From Cognaticolwellia mytili (GTDB lineage Bacteria > Pseudomonadota > Gammaproteobacteria > Enterobacterales > Alteromonadaceae), in the NCBI RefSeq assembly GCF_002104475.1, contig NZ_NBOF01000004.1, forward strand, positions 62,001-126,000: a stretch of 64,000 nt of DNA. Direction: 5' to 3'. A model generated the notes under the pieces. It was given only the letters and a program-made list of their open reading frames with translations. It made no database searches and had not been told where the DNA came from. A program made the translations under genes and the position numbers. Positions 17,959-26,839 of the stretch are shown piece by piece. The stretch's first letter is position 1, and every line of letters starts with the position of its first letter.

Positions 17959-19569
17959 TTACACAATAAACTTAGATGTTGCATCTTTAATTAAAGTAGC
18001 ATTACCATCTAGCTGATTTGCTACCTCGCCGATTTCTTCAACAGCAAGGCTGGTCGCACTAAAGCTTTCGTACATATTTTCAATGTTACTCACTACAGTT
18101 TCTGCAACGCTTGATTGTTCTTCTGTTGCAGCAGCAATTTGATTGTTCATTGAGCTGATATGTCCAATTTGTTCTTTAATCTTAGTTAATGAGTCATCAA
18201 CCTCTCGTGAAATACTCTCGTTACTATTAGCTTTTTCTTTTGCCGATTCCATTGATGTTACTGACATGTCTGCTGCTGAAATAAGTTTATCAAGTAACTC
18301 TCTAATTTCAGTGGTAGATAGTGCTGTTCTTGATGCTAAATTTCTTACCTCATCGGCAACAACCGCAAACCCTCTTCCTTGTTCGCCGGCGCGAGCTGCT
18401 TCAATTGCAGCGTTTAACGCTAGTAAATTAGTTTGCTCGGCAATACCATTGATAACATCTAGTATTGTATTCATATTTTGTGAATCTTCAGCCAGCTGAT
18501 TGACTACACCAGAAGCGTTAGCTATTTCTTCGGTCAATTCACCAGATACAGACAACGAACGCATAACATTTTCCATGCCTTGATTAACTTCCTGCTCACC
18601 TGACTCGGCAGCATTTGCGGCTTGCGAAGCTGATTTTGCAATATCGCTGACACTGTATTGCATTTCAATCATTGATTGTTTTGTGGTTTCAGCAATATCT
18701 GATTGACTTCTCACGTTATTATCAACTTGCTGTACTTTGTCAGCAAGTTGTTCAGCACTCAAGGTTAATGGTGCAACAACAGCAATTACTTCTTTAACAA
18801 TGGCACGTAACATTTGCGTAAAAATATTAAAGTGAGTTACAACACTGCCTAGCTCATCTTTGCTTTCTACTTCAAGTTGATTGGTTAGGTCGCCATCACC
18901 TTCCGCTAATTCTTTTAGTGAGCGGTCAATGGAAATGACAGATTTACTAATTAAACGAGCAATAAAAATACTTAACACAGTCATTAGTGCTAATAGAAAT
19001 ATTCCAAGTAAGATGCTTAAATCTCTCGACTCATTAGAATTCTCAACCGTTTCTTCGACTAAGTCACGGAACATTTTCGATGCATCTACTTTGTCTTTAC
19101 TTAAGGTTTGAGAAACGTCTTTGAATAGACTTGATTTTTTCTCTATTGAACCTTGTGCTGATTGAAAGTCGATTTCTTCGTTAATAAAACCTAATGATAT
19201 CTTACTAGCAATAGCATTATATTCAGTGGCTTTATTTATAAGTTGATTAATATTTGAAAATGAAGGATCCAGTGCTTGAATTTTATTTAAGTTAGAGAGT
19301 AAATTATCAAGAGCGTTACCGGCGTCAGTCAATAAATCTTCATCTCCAAATGAAACACTTTGAGTATATAGCTCGTCAATTCTCTGCCAAGCAGTAACAT
19401 TTTCACTGGTTAAGTTGACTAAGTTTATACTGGTATCTTTTATTGTCTGTAATAGGATTTGATTCTTGGAAATAGCGGATATATTTATGGTTAAGTTGAC
19501 CACGAAGCTCAATATGGCAACGGCTAAAATGGCAATAATTTTATGGAATATCTTAAGCTTTTTAAACAT
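17959..19569 (-). CDS. Methyl-accepting chemotaxis protein
   Basis: A 536-residue chemoreceptor. With the start at 19569 (TTAGAGG about 11 bases upstream) it has TM1 near 9-29, a periplasmic helical sensor of about 150 residues, TM2 near 190-212, a HAMP domain ending in [13 protein letters not shown], and the cytoplasmic coiled-coil signalling domain. Its hairpin tip has the conserved [20 protein letters not shown] pattern, which contacts CheA and CheW. No C-terminal CheR pentapeptide is seen. A frame extension to 19602 adds residues without support. It lies directly downstream of a PstS-like protein and a porin, which may point to the ligand class. Confidence 0.9.
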   Translation of the reverse strand: MFKKLKIFHKIIAILAVAILSFVVNLTINISAISKNQILLQTIKDTSINLVNLTSENVTAWQRIDELYTQSVSFGDEDLLTDAGNALDNLLSNLNKIQALDPSFSNINQLINKATEYNAIASKISLGFINEEIDFQSAQGSIEKKSSLFKDVSQTLSKDKVDASKMFRDLVEETVENSNESRDLSILLGIFLLALMTVLSIFIARLISKSVISIDRSLKELAEGDGDLTNQLEVESKDELGSVVTHFNIFTQMLRAIVKEVIAVVAPLTLSAEQLADKVQQVDNNVRSQSDIAETTKQSMIEMQYSVSDIAKSASQAANAAESGEQEVNQGMENVMRSLSVSGELTEEIANASGVVNQLAEDSQNMNTILDVINGIAEQTNLLALNAAIEAARAGEQGRGFAVVADEVRNLASRTALSTTEIRELLDKLISAADMSVTSMESAKEKANSNESISREVDDSLTKIKEQIGHISSMNNQIAAATEEQSSVAETVVSNIENMYESFSATSLAVEEIGEVANQLDGNATLIKDATSKFIV

Positions 19570-19651
19570 TATTTGAGTAGCCTCTAATTTTGCGCAAGCC
19601 AATATTTACTAAAACGTCTAAATCCGTTTGTTATTGTTTTAATAAGGTATA

Positions 19652-19678
19652 AAGAGGTCGCTATAGCAGTGACCTCTT
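19652..19678 (-). terminator. Hairpin terminator after the PstS-like gene
   Basis: An 11-bp stem with one G-U pair (AAGAGGTCACT with AGCGACCTCTT in the minus-strand sense) and a 5-base loop, followed by TTATACCTTATT. It lies 14 bp past the stop of the PstS-like gene and should separate it from the downstream chemoreceptor gene. Confidence 0.6.
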
Positions 19679-19691
19679 ACGTTAGTATAGA

Positions 19692-20108
19692 TTAAAACTT
19701 AGCAATTACTTTAACATCACCAGTAACCGCGCTACTGTCAACAAAACCAATAGTCGATACGTCTGCTTTAACTGCATTTAGCATATCGGCAGCACTTGCT
19801 AATTCTTTAGCTGGTGTACCTTTACCAGTGAAAGCAAGCTTTGACCAATAAGACTTAAACTGACTGTTAGACTTTTTCAATGCACTTTGGCGAAAGCTTT
19901 CGGTTGCCGGTGCATCATCTTTTAGCGTCAGTACGGTTACTTTGCTGCCACTAGGAAATGCTTTCATTTTACCTAGGTAGATGCGCTTAATTGTTTTAGC
20001 ATTAAGTGTATCGGCATTGGCATTGTTCACGATAACTGAAACTTCAGCAAAACTGGAAAAACTTACGAGTAAAACCGTAGCAGTAAATACTTTCTTTAAT
20101 AAATTCAT
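19692..20108 (-). CDS. Short PstS-like phosphate-binding-domain protein (periplasmic)
   Basis: A 138-residue exported protein with signal peptide 1-21 (ends SSFA-E). The remainder corresponds to one lobe of a PBP-like/PstS domain: VSVIVNNANADTLNAKTIKRIYLGK, FRQSAL and YWSKLAFTGKGTPAKEL, closing with IGFVDSSAV. Full PstS proteins have two lobes and about 320 residues, so this is the short family often annotated as phosphate ABC transporter substrate-binding. The start at 20108 is fixed by AAGGAGCC upstream. An extension to 20132 would place that ribosome site inside the gene. No pst permease genes are present. It is probably cotranscribed with the porin 13 bp upstream. Confidence 0.8.
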   Translation of the reverse strand: MNLLKKVFTATVLLVSFSSFAEVSVIVNNANADTLNAKTIKRIYLGKMKAFPSGSKVTVLTLKDDAPATESFRQSALKKSNSQFKSYWSKLAFTGKGTPAKELASAADMLNAVKADVSTIGFVDSSAVTGDVKVIAKF

Positions 20109-20121
20109 TTTACATGGCTCC

Positions 20122-21297
20122 TTAATAAACAAAGTCTATGCCAAAAGTAACTAAATCGGCATTTTCATTTGATAAATCATTATTAATACGAGTGTATTCG
20201 AGTTTGTATGCAACGCCTTGATCAGCGTCATATCTTAAATGAATACCTTGGGCATCGTATGGAAGAGGTTTAAATAAGCTATCAGTTGTCGCTTTAACAA
20301 ATGAGTTGACATACGGATCAGAGGAGTTTGCTTGTTCATAATCAAAGTTATTATCTAAATCTTGGTGAACAAATGAGACTACGGCTTTATCAAAACGGTA
20401 ACCAACGGAGAAGTACATAACTTCTGTTTGTTCACTAAATGAATCATCAATTTCATAAGAGGCATATTCAGCATTTACTAACCAGTTGTTGTGATCAATG
20501 GTGACGCCTGTTGACCAGTAAAGCGTAGAATCTTCATCGGCATATAAGTCATCCATGTTGTAAACAGCTGTGCCTAGTGGGTTGTATGCCATGCCGTTTC
20601 TTAGTTCGTATCCTGCGCCACCTAATGCAGCATTAAACCCAGCATCAAAGCTAGCACCAATAGTAGTAAACGAAGCATCTGCACTTAATATACCCGCGAA
20701 AATCGAAAACCATTCATAGGTATATTCTGCTGAGCCTTGAATGATATTATCAAGTTCGAAACCAGAGTTGTTAATTTCGCCTGAGAAAGAGCCGAATGAG
20801 CCTTTAAGAGTCAAGTCTCCGTCACCGACAAAGGTACTATGCATGATGCGAATACCTTCGATGATGTCATACTCTTCGCCAAGGTATACAGACGTTGGCA
20901 AACGAGTATAGTTATGACTGTAACCAATGTCCTGTGTATCTGAATTTCTAAAGTATGGTAAGGCAAATCGGCCGAAAGAAAGTGTAGTTTCAGGCGATAA
21001 TTCGTAGCTTAAATAAGCCCAGCGTGCTTCAACATCAAAATCCTCTTCACCACGAGCTTGTAGTACAAGAGTAGCATTCCATTTTTCATTTAGGGTTGCT
21101 TTGGTTTGTAAGGCAAAAAGAGATTCGTTTTTAAAATCTACTTTGTCATCATACCCATAGTATCTTGGTGTGATGTCGTCGTTAACTAACAAGCCACCAC
21201 GAATTGACCCGTAACCACTAAAGTTGATATCAGCTGCTTGAACAGAGCTAGCTAAAATAGCTGTTAATAAGCTAGATGCTAATAGTGTTTTTTTCAT
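20122..21297 (-). CDS. Outer-membrane porin-like beta-barrel
   Basis: A 391-residue outer-membrane protein with signal peptide 1-22 (LASSVQAA). The body consists of alternating amphipathic beta strands, starting INFSGYGSIRGGL and ending VTFGIDFVY, with the terminal aromatic residue recognised by the BAM machinery. The length and strand pattern fit a 16-stranded general or anion-selective porin. The start at 21297 is supported by GAGGTC five bases upstream. An extension to 21348 is unlikely. Pairing with the PstS-like gene suggests oxyanion uptake, but selectivity is not visible in sequence. Confidence 0.83.
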   Translation of the reverse strand: MKKTLLASSLLTAILASSVQAADINFSGYGSIRGGLLVNDDITPRYYGYDDKVDFKNESLFALQTKATLNEKWNATLVLQARGEEDFDVEARWAYLSYELSPETTLSFGRFALPYFRNSDTQDIGYSHNYTRLPTSVYLGEEYDIIEGIRIMHSTFVGDGDLTLKGSFGSFSGEINNSGFELDNIIQGSAEYTYEWFSIFAGILSADASFTTIGASFDAGFNAALGGAGYELRNGMAYNPLGTAVYNMDDLYADEDSTLYWSTGVTIDHNNWLVNAEYASYEIDDSFSEQTEVMYFSVGYRFDKAVVSFVHQDLDNNFDYEQANSSDPYVNSFVKATTDSLFKPLPYDAQGIHLRYDADQGVAYKLEYTRINNDLSNENADLVTFGIDFVY

Positions 21298-21331
21298 TTT
21301 TGACCTCGCGTCATGATTTATAAAATTTGTG

Positions 21332-21354
21332 TAAACAGTCAAATTCACTGTTTA
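21332..21354. promoter_or_regulatory. Inverted repeat upstream of the porin gene
   Basis: TAAACAGT and ACTGTTTA, separated by 7 bases, form a perfect 8-bp inverted repeat 35-57 bases upstream of the porin ATG. It is a candidate operator. It does not match a Pho box. No regulator can be named. Confidence 0.4.
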
Positions 21355-22166
21355 AAATATGCTTATTATTATTATTATGATGCGGTTATCTATTCAGAAA
21401 AGTTTATTTTTATGTATCTCACTCTACTAACTAGATAGCTTGATTCCATTCAAAATGGGTATTTTCAAAGTGAATGTTAATACCCCAATATTGCGATTTT
21501 CTACACTAACAAATTATACATTACTTATATGTTTATGCTTCTTTTTTTTAAAAAAAAAAGCTGTAACCAACTGCATTTAAAAAATAAATTAGTAAAAACC
21601 AAGTAATTCACAGTAATCGTAATAAGACTGATTTTTGTTTGTGCGATTTATTTTGTTTTTCTTTTTTGTACAATATGTAGTGCAGCCGAGATATGTGATA
21701 ACTAGCACGCTATGACAACCAAAATAGACATTTCTATCTGACTAATAGTTGCACAAGTTGTAAAAAGTTAGATTAACTCTTGGCACTGAACAACAGTGCA
21801 CATGCTGCTGGTATATGCCGAGATTTATGATAAATATGGATAATCTATTTGAGATGAAACGGGAGTATTAGGTGGCTTTTTGAACCGGTATGAGAAGAAG
21901 GATGAGGTGGGTGTCAAGTCATCATCTTTAGAATTTACAATTAAGTTATGACGTAATGCTTTTTTGAGTGGTAGCTACAATGTAAAAACAGTAAATTTTG
22001 ACTTGAAATACCTCATCTTTAAATACTATTTGCTGTAATTACTAAAGGTTGATTTACTGTTTTTTAGTTTTAACTTTATAGAAATATTATTCCCAAACTC
22101 ATACGCTCTGATCAAGAAAACACCATTCAGATAAAAGCTCAGGTAGGTAATCGTTGAATTTTAGGC
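21355..22166. other. Long intergenic region between porin and mtfA
   Basis: About 800 bases with no credible gene on either strand. Contents are a run of TTA/ATT triplets near 21364-21380, a long T/A palindrome near 21540-21562, and otherwise AT-rich sequence. The right edge runs into the first copy of the 84-nt repeat. Confidence 0.4.
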
Positions 22167-22250
22167 AAAAAAAAGCGTTTACTAAAAAGTAAACGCATTA
22201 TAAAAACATGAAACACTAAGGGAAATAAAAGCTTCTCGTATACTATGAGT
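22167..22250 (-). ncRNA. Putative small RNA, copy 1 (84-nt repeat flanking mtfA)
   Basis: Read on the minus strand this is a compact small-RNA layout: a 5' hairpin (22235-22249, CTCATAG/TATACGAG type with one G-U pair), a conserved unpaired middle rich in U with a UUUCCCUUAG core, then a 9-bp hairpin (GCGTTTACT with AGTAAACGC, 4-base loop) followed directly by eight T, a textbook intrinsic terminator. A second copy lies at 23275-23358 in the same orientation with 42 consecutive identical bases. The promoter is not clear, although a TTTAAA element lies a few bases upstream of the 5' hairpin in both copies. Function is unknown. Confidence 0.5.
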
Positions 22251-22391
22251 GCTGTGTTTTAAATTAGTTCAAATTGTTTTTAAATTTTATCTGAAATGTC
22301 GCTTTTACTTTTTCTATTGTACTTCAACAATAGAAAAAACTTGATATTTTATCGATGTGTACGCACCTATATAAATAGGTTTATATAATTT

Positions 22392-23231
22392 ATGGTGTTT
22401 TATATCGCTATGCTGTCCTACTTTCTTCCTGTTTTTATTGGCGTGGTATTAATTGCTTTTTTAGCAGGGAAACCTTATTGGCATGAATACAAGCGTTCAC
22501 TTATTAAGCGCAAGCCGTTTAAAAAACAATGGCGTAAAATTATTCAGCAACGCATGCCATATTTTCGACAAATGCCTGCTGATTTGCAACTGCAATTAAA
22601 GCAACATATTCAAGTATTCTTAGCAGAAAAAGAGTTTGTTGGCTGCAATGGCGTGGTGATCACCGACGAAATAAGAATAACCATTGCGGCGCAAGCATGC
22701 TTATTATTGCTAAATCGAAAAACAAACTATTACCCTAAATTACGTACTATATTGGTTTACCCAAGTGCATTCGTAAAACAACAACAAACACGCAGTGCTG
22801 ACGGCGTTCAGTTTACCCAAAAAGTGGTGTTAGCTGGCGAGTCTTGGGATTTTGGTAAAGTAGTTTTATCATGGCAAGATACACTTGATGGCGCACAAAT
22901 TCCTGATGATGGTCGTAATGTTGTTATTCATGAATTTGCTCATCAGCTTGATCAAGAAAATGGCCCAGCTAATGGCGCGCCAATTTTAGATGCTCAACAA
23001 AGTTATCAATGTTGGTCAGAAGTTTTTTCAGCACAGTTTGCTGTTTTACAACAACAAGCAAGAGTAGGGGCGCCGTCGTTATTCGATTATTATGGTGCAA
23101 CGAATCCTGCGGAGTTTTTTGCTGTCGCCAGTGAAGTATTCTTTGAGCAATCACAACAACTATCCCATGAACATCCTAAGCTATATCGCCAGTTAACTCA
23201 GTATTACACTATTGACCCTATGCATTGGTAA
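22392..23231 (+). CDS. mtfA: MtfA family zinc metallopeptidase
   Basis: A 279-residue protein of the MtfA (DUF980) family. E. coli MtfA is a zinc peptidase that binds the repressor Mlc and so affects glucose PTS expression. The zinc site is HEFAH at 180-184, with the probable third ligand Glu in the PAEFFAVASEVFFE segment near 238-250. Residues 5-26 are strongly hydrophobic and may anchor the protein to the membrane, which many members show. Family blocks VLAGESWDFGKVVLSW and IHEFAHQLDQENG are clear. It is flanked on both sides by copies of the 84-nt minus-strand repeat. Confidence 0.9.
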   Translation: MVFYIAMLSYFLPVFIGVVLIAFLAGKPYWHEYKRSLIKRKPFKKQWRKIIQQRMPYFRQMPADLQLQLKQHIQVFLAEKEFVGCNGVVITDEIRITIAAQACLLLLNRKTNYYPKLRTILVYPSAFVKQQQTRSADGVQFTQKVVLAGESWDFGKVVLSWQDTLDGAQIPDDGRNVVIHEFAHQLDQENGPANGAPILDAQQSYQCWSEVFSAQFAVLQQQARVGAPSLFDYYGATNPAEFFAVASEVFFEQSQQLSHEHPKLYRQLTQYYTIDPMHW

Positions 23232-23274
23232 TTGAGTTTAGTTGCTAACCATTCTGCAAAGCTAAAAAACGGGC

Positions 23275-23358
23275 AAAAAAAAGCGTTTACCTAAACAGTA
23301 AACGCATTATAAAAACATGAAACACTAAGGGAAATAAAGCCTCTCATATAGTATGAGT
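23275..23358 (-). ncRNA. Putative small RNA, copy 2 (84-nt repeat flanking mtfA)
   Basis: Second copy of the repeat, again 84 nt, minus strand. The 5' hairpin at 23343-23357 is perfect here (CTCATA-TAG-like loop-TATGAG on the plus strand). The terminator hairpin has an 8-bp stem (GCGTTTAC with GTAAACGC) and a 7-base loop, followed by eight T. The loops and stem edges differ from copy 1 while the central 33 bases and the 3' arm are identical, which is the pattern expected for an RNA rather than for a recent simple duplication. On the plus strand it does not work as a terminator for mtfA because the run of A precedes the hairpin. Confidence 0.5.
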
Positions 23359-23724
23359 CGTTATTTAAAAGAAAGTTCCAGTCAGTTGAATTTAATTTTC
23401 AATTTTTAGTCATTTCTTATGTTTAAGCCTCAACAGCTCAGTTAACTATTTCTGTGAGGAGAGGCTTATTTTAATCAAAAGACTTAACGGTATTACCTTC
23501 ATTCAAGTACTTACAAAGCCATTGATGAATTTTTTATCAACATCATTTAAGGCATAAACTTCAGCTATAGCAGGTAGTTCATCGCTAGAATCAAAAATCA
23601 AACCAACATCATAAAAAAAATAGAATGTTATCTTCAAGTTAATCAATTTTAGAAAATACATCTTTAGTTCCATACTCCATTTCAGTTATTTAAAAGCAAC
23701 TTTTAAAGACATGAGGAATTAATA
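23359..23724. other. Region between the mtfA repeat and katG
   Basis: Besides the katG remnant, this stretch carries the katG promoter region. The katG ribosome site is GAGGAATTAATA directly before the ATG at 23725. I could not identify a convincing OxyR site by eye. No other gene is visible. Confidence 0.4.
23465..23610 (-). pseudogene. Remnant of the 3' end of a second katG, inverted relative to katG
   Basis: The minus strand translates to LIFDSSDELPAIAEVYA followed by DKKFINGFVST, aligning with the last 50 codons of the adjacent intact KatG ([28 protein letters not shown]). About two thirds of 34 aligned residues are identical. The Trp codon after that block is TGA, and small indels occur near the end, although nucleotide similarity continues to the position of the katG stop. 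Nothing of the first 690 codons remains. It is a degraded paralogue or a relic of an inverted duplication, lying head-to-head with katG. Confidence 0.75.
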
Positions 23725-25947
23725 ATGCTTAAAAAAACACTCTCAATGACAATCGCAGTCTCAGTCGCCATCTCTACAATGGCAATGCCTTCTAGGGCAC
23801 TAGCTGAAAATGGCGCGAAAACCAATCAATTTTGGTGGCCAGAACAATTAAACCTTAGTCCACTACGTCAGCATGGCGTGGAGTCTAATCCTTACGGTGA
23901 ACAATTTAATTATGCCGAAGAATTTGCCAAGCTTGATTTAACACAGCTCAAAAAAGACATTCAAACAACATTGACTGACTCTAAAACTTGGTGGCCTGCT
24001 GATTGGGGACACTATGGTCCTTTAATGATTCGGATGGCTTGGCATAGTGCTGGGGTTTATCGTGTACATGATGGTCGCGGCGGCGCATCAGGTGGTCAAC
24101 AACGTTTCGACCCACTAAATAGCTGGCCAGACAATGTTAATTTAGACAAAGCTCGCCGACTACTTTGGCCAGTAAAACAAAAGTATGGTCGTCAAATTTC
24201 ATGGGCTGATTTAATGGTACTTTCAGGTAATGTGGCACTTGAATCAATGGGCTTTAAAACCTTTGGTTTTGCAGGTGGACGAACTGATGATTGGGAGCCC
24301 GACTTAGTCTACTGGGGCTCAGAAAAAACTATGCTGACGGACGAGCGAAGAGATAAAAAGGGTAAATTAAAAGGTCCTCTTGCCGCAGTTGAAATGGGCT
24401 TGATTTATGTTAACCCGGTAGGCCCACACGGTAACCCTGATCCACTTTTAGCCGCGAAAGATATTCGAATGTCTTTTGGCCGTATGGCGATGAATGATGA
24501 AGAAATAGTCGCATTAAGTGCCGGTGGTCATACTTTTGGTAAAGCACATGGTGCGAAAAAACCAGATAAGTGTATTGGTGCTGAACCTGCCGTAGCCGCT
24601 ATTGAAGAGCAAGGTTTAGGCTGGAAAAATAAATGTGGCAGCGGTGTTGGCGCAGACGCCACAGGTAGTGGTTTAGAAGGTGCTTGGACCGTTACTCCAA
24701 CGCAATGGTCAACCAATTATTTAGATAACTTAATGAACTTCAACTGGGTAAAAACTAAAAGCCCAGCAGGTGCTATTCAGTGGAAACCTGATAGCAAAGC
24801 CGCAGCTAATTTAGTGCCTGACGCGCATATTCCAAATAAGCGTAATGCGCCTATGATGTTTACTACCGATATTGCCTTAAAAGAAGATCCTAAATTCCGT
24901 GAAATTGTTGAACGATTTAGAGCTGACCCAAGCGAATATGAAAAGTCGTTTGCAAAAGCTTGGTTTAAATTAACCCATCGAGATATGGGCCCTCGTGCAA
25001 GATACCTTGGTGCAGAAGTACCAAGTGAAGTACTGACATGGCAAGACCCTATTTCTGCGGTTGATTACCAATCGATCACAAGCAAAGATATCGCAAGACT
25101 TAAAAAACAAATACTTAACTCAGGTTTAAGTAATGCAGAATTGGTTAGAACAGCATGGGCCTCGGCCTCTAGTCATCGTGTAACCGATATGCGCGGTGGT
25201 GCCAACGGTGCTCGTATTAATCTTGAACCTCAAAAAAGTTGGGCTGTAAACAACCCTAAAGCGTTGAATAAAATATTGAATAAGCTTAAGTCTATTCAAA
25301 CTGCATACAACAAAAAGTCGTCAAAAAAACAAGCGTCTTTAGCTGACTTAATTGTATTAGGTGGTGCAGCGGCAATAGAAAATTCAGCTAAAAAGGCCGG
25401 TCATAAAATTGAAGTGCCTTTTATCGCTGGTCGTGCTGATGCAACACAGGCACAAACCAGTGTTAAATCATTCAATTACTTAAAGCCAAATGCTGACGGT
25501 TTCCGTAATTACTTTAATGAAGACAGTTATATGTCTCCAGCGGAAATGCTTATCGATAAAGCGAATATGCTGAGTTTAAACGTACCTGAAATGACCGTAC
25601 TTGTTGGTGGTATGCGAGCACTTGATGCAAACTACGATGGTTCATCTTATGGTGTTTTCACTAATCAACCGGGTGTATTAACGAACGATTTCTTTGTCAA
25701 CTTATTAGATATGTCTACCGTATGGACTAAAAATGAGTCTAAAGCAGGAGTTTATATAGGACACGACCGAGCTTCTGGCAAAGAAAAATGGCAAGCAACA
25801 CCCGTTGATTTGATTTTTGGCTCTAGCTCGGAATTAAGAGCCATTGCGGAAGTTTATGCGTCAGCTGATGCCGATAAAAAGTTTGTAAATGACTTTGTTA
25901 ACGCATGGGTGAAAGTCATGCAGTTAGATCGCTTTGACTTAAAATAG
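23725..25947 (+). CDS. katG: Catalase-peroxidase KatG with signal peptide
   Basis: A 740-residue bifunctional heme catalase-peroxidase. Distal residues are Arg103, Trp106 and His107 in [13 protein letters not shown], the proximal heme ligand is His269 in [12 protein letters not shown], and the Trp-Tyr-Met adduct would be Trp106-Tyr228-Met254, so it should be catalytically complete. Both the N-terminal active domain and the inactive C-terminal domain are present. Residues 1-28 form a Sec signal peptide (hydrophobic core, cleavage near RALA-E), which predicts a periplasmic enzyme like KatP rather than the cytosolic KatG. It heads a peroxide-defence block with YceI, a di-heme peroxidase and OxyR. 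Confidence 0.95.
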   Translation: MLKKTLSMTIAVSVAISTMAMPSRALAENGAKTNQFWWPEQLNLSPLRQHGVESNPYGEQFNYAEEFAKLDLTQLKKDIQTTLTDSKTWWPADWGHYGPLMIRMAWHSAGVYRVHDGRGGASGGQQRFDPLNSWPDNVNLDKARRLLWPVKQKYGRQISWADLMVLSGNVALESMGFKTFGFAGGRTDDWEPDLVYWGSEKTMLTDERRDKKGKLKGPLAAVEMGLIYVNPVGPHGNPDPLLAAKDIRMSFGRMAMNDEEIVALSAGGHTFGKAHGAKKPDKCIGAEPAVAAIEEQGLGWKNKCGSGVGADATGSGLEGAWTVTPTQWSTNYLDNLMNFNWVKTKSPAGAIQWKPDSKAAANLVPDAHIPNKRNAPMMFTTDIALKEDPKFREIVERFRADPSEYEKSFAKAWFKLTHRDMGPRARYLGAEVPSEVLTWQDPISAVDYQSITSKDIARLKKQILNSGLSNAELVRTAWASASSHRVTDMRGGANGARINLEPQKSWAVNNPKALNKILNKLKSIQTAYNKKSSKKQASLADLIVLGGAAAIENSAKKAGHKIEVPFIAGRADATQAQTSVKSFNYLKPNADGFRNYFNEDSYMSPAEMLIDKANMLSLNVPEMTVLVGGMRALDANYDGSSYGVFTNQPGVLTNDFFVNLLDMSTVWTKNESKAGVYIGHDRASGKEKWQATPVDLIFGSSSELRAIAEVYASADADKKFVNDFVNAWVKVMQLDRFDLK

Positions 25948-25956
25948 TCATTCATT

Positions 25957-25989
25957 ATCGTTAGCACGTCAAATAGTCGTGCTAACGAT
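25957..25989 (+). terminator. Hairpin after katG
   Basis: A perfect 12-bp stem (ATCGTTAGCACG with CGTGCTAACGAT) with a 9-base loop lies 10 bases past the katG stop. The T tract is weak (TTTC), so termination may be partial, allowing some read-through to the YceI-like gene. Confidence 0.6.
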
Positions 25990-26118
25990 TTCACCGATTT
26001 CATCCATACCACCTTGGCATCGTGTGAATTACTCCTCGACAAGAAACTAAAGGTCTAAGCTAACAAGCCTGATCTAAAAAACTTAACCTAAAAAGCCTAA
26101 TCTAAAAAGAAGAACATT

Positions 26119-26688
26119 ATGATAAAAAAATCACTATTACTGCTTATTCTATTATCTGGAAGCGTCTTTGCTACTGAAAAATTAACGATAATTCCCGAAC
26201 TATCGAGCGTTAGTTTTGCGACAATTAAAAAACAGTACGTTATTGAACCCGCTGTAGTCGACAATATTCAAGGAGAATACTCTAATAATACGTTTAATTT
26301 AGCTATAAATTTTAAGCATATAAAAACAAACATACCTATCAGGAACAGCAGGGTTAATGACATTTTTTTAAAAACAAATCTATATCCGTTAGTAAAAATT
26401 AAGGGATATTTTGAGATGGAATCAATCGTAAAACCGATAACGAAAACAAGCATAAAGGCTGATGTTGATTTTTATGGGCAGATAAAAACATTTGAAATAC
26501 CGGTGATTATTCATAAATCAGCAGGTCTGCTGAGCGTTAATTCTTATAAACCGACAATTGTTAAAGCCAGTGATTTTGGTATCCCGACAGAAAATCTTAT
26601 AAGTTTAGCTGCTACTGTCGGTGGAATTAGTATTTCAGATACTATTCCATTGAATATTAATCTAACGTTTAGCGCTACTGCTCAATAG
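26119..26688 (+). CDS. YceI-like periplasmic lipid-binding family protein
   Basis: A 189-residue exported protein with signal peptide 1-18 (ending VFA-T). It fits the YceI family: ELSSVSFATIKKQ at the first strand, the NSRVNDIFLKTNLYPLVKIKG block near 75-95 and the closing ASDFGIPTE segment. YceI proteins form a lipocalin-like barrel that binds isoprenoid quinones or amides, and they often neighbour peroxidases and cytochromes. It is preceded by an imperfectly repeated CCTAATCTAAAAAG leader at about 26060-26112. The position between katG and a cytochrome c peroxidase fits a role in envelope redox stress. Confidence 0.75.
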   Translation: MIKKSLLLLILLSGSVFATEKLTIIPELSSVSFATIKKQYVIEPAVVDNIQGEYSNNTFNLAINFKHIKTNIPIRNSRVNDIFLKTNLYPLVKIKGYFEMESIVKPITKTSIKADVDFYGQIKTFEIPVIIHKSAGLLSVNSYKPTIVKASDFGIPTENLISLAATVGGISISDTIPLNINLTFSATAQ

Positions 26689-26839
26689 CTTGATAGAAAG
26701 TGAGCTTTAAATTTTTCACTTTCTTAAAAGCTAATACATGCAAATTAAATGGGCTTGCTAAATGTTCGACGATCCCATTATTTTCTTACTTTTATTGCCA
26801 TTGTTCGCGATGACTAAAACAACTGACTGAAGTTAACTT

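Noticed and set aside
21540-21562. Long T/A palindrome as a terminator for the porin region
   Set aside because: It lies upstream of the porin start, and the stem would be only A-T pairs. It is more likely simple sequence.
22167-22196. The AAAAAAAA-hairpin at 22167-22196 (and at 23275-23305) as a plus-strand terminator
   Set aside because: On the plus strand the homopolymer precedes the hairpin and is A, so it cannot terminate mtfA. It fits only as a minus-strand terminator.
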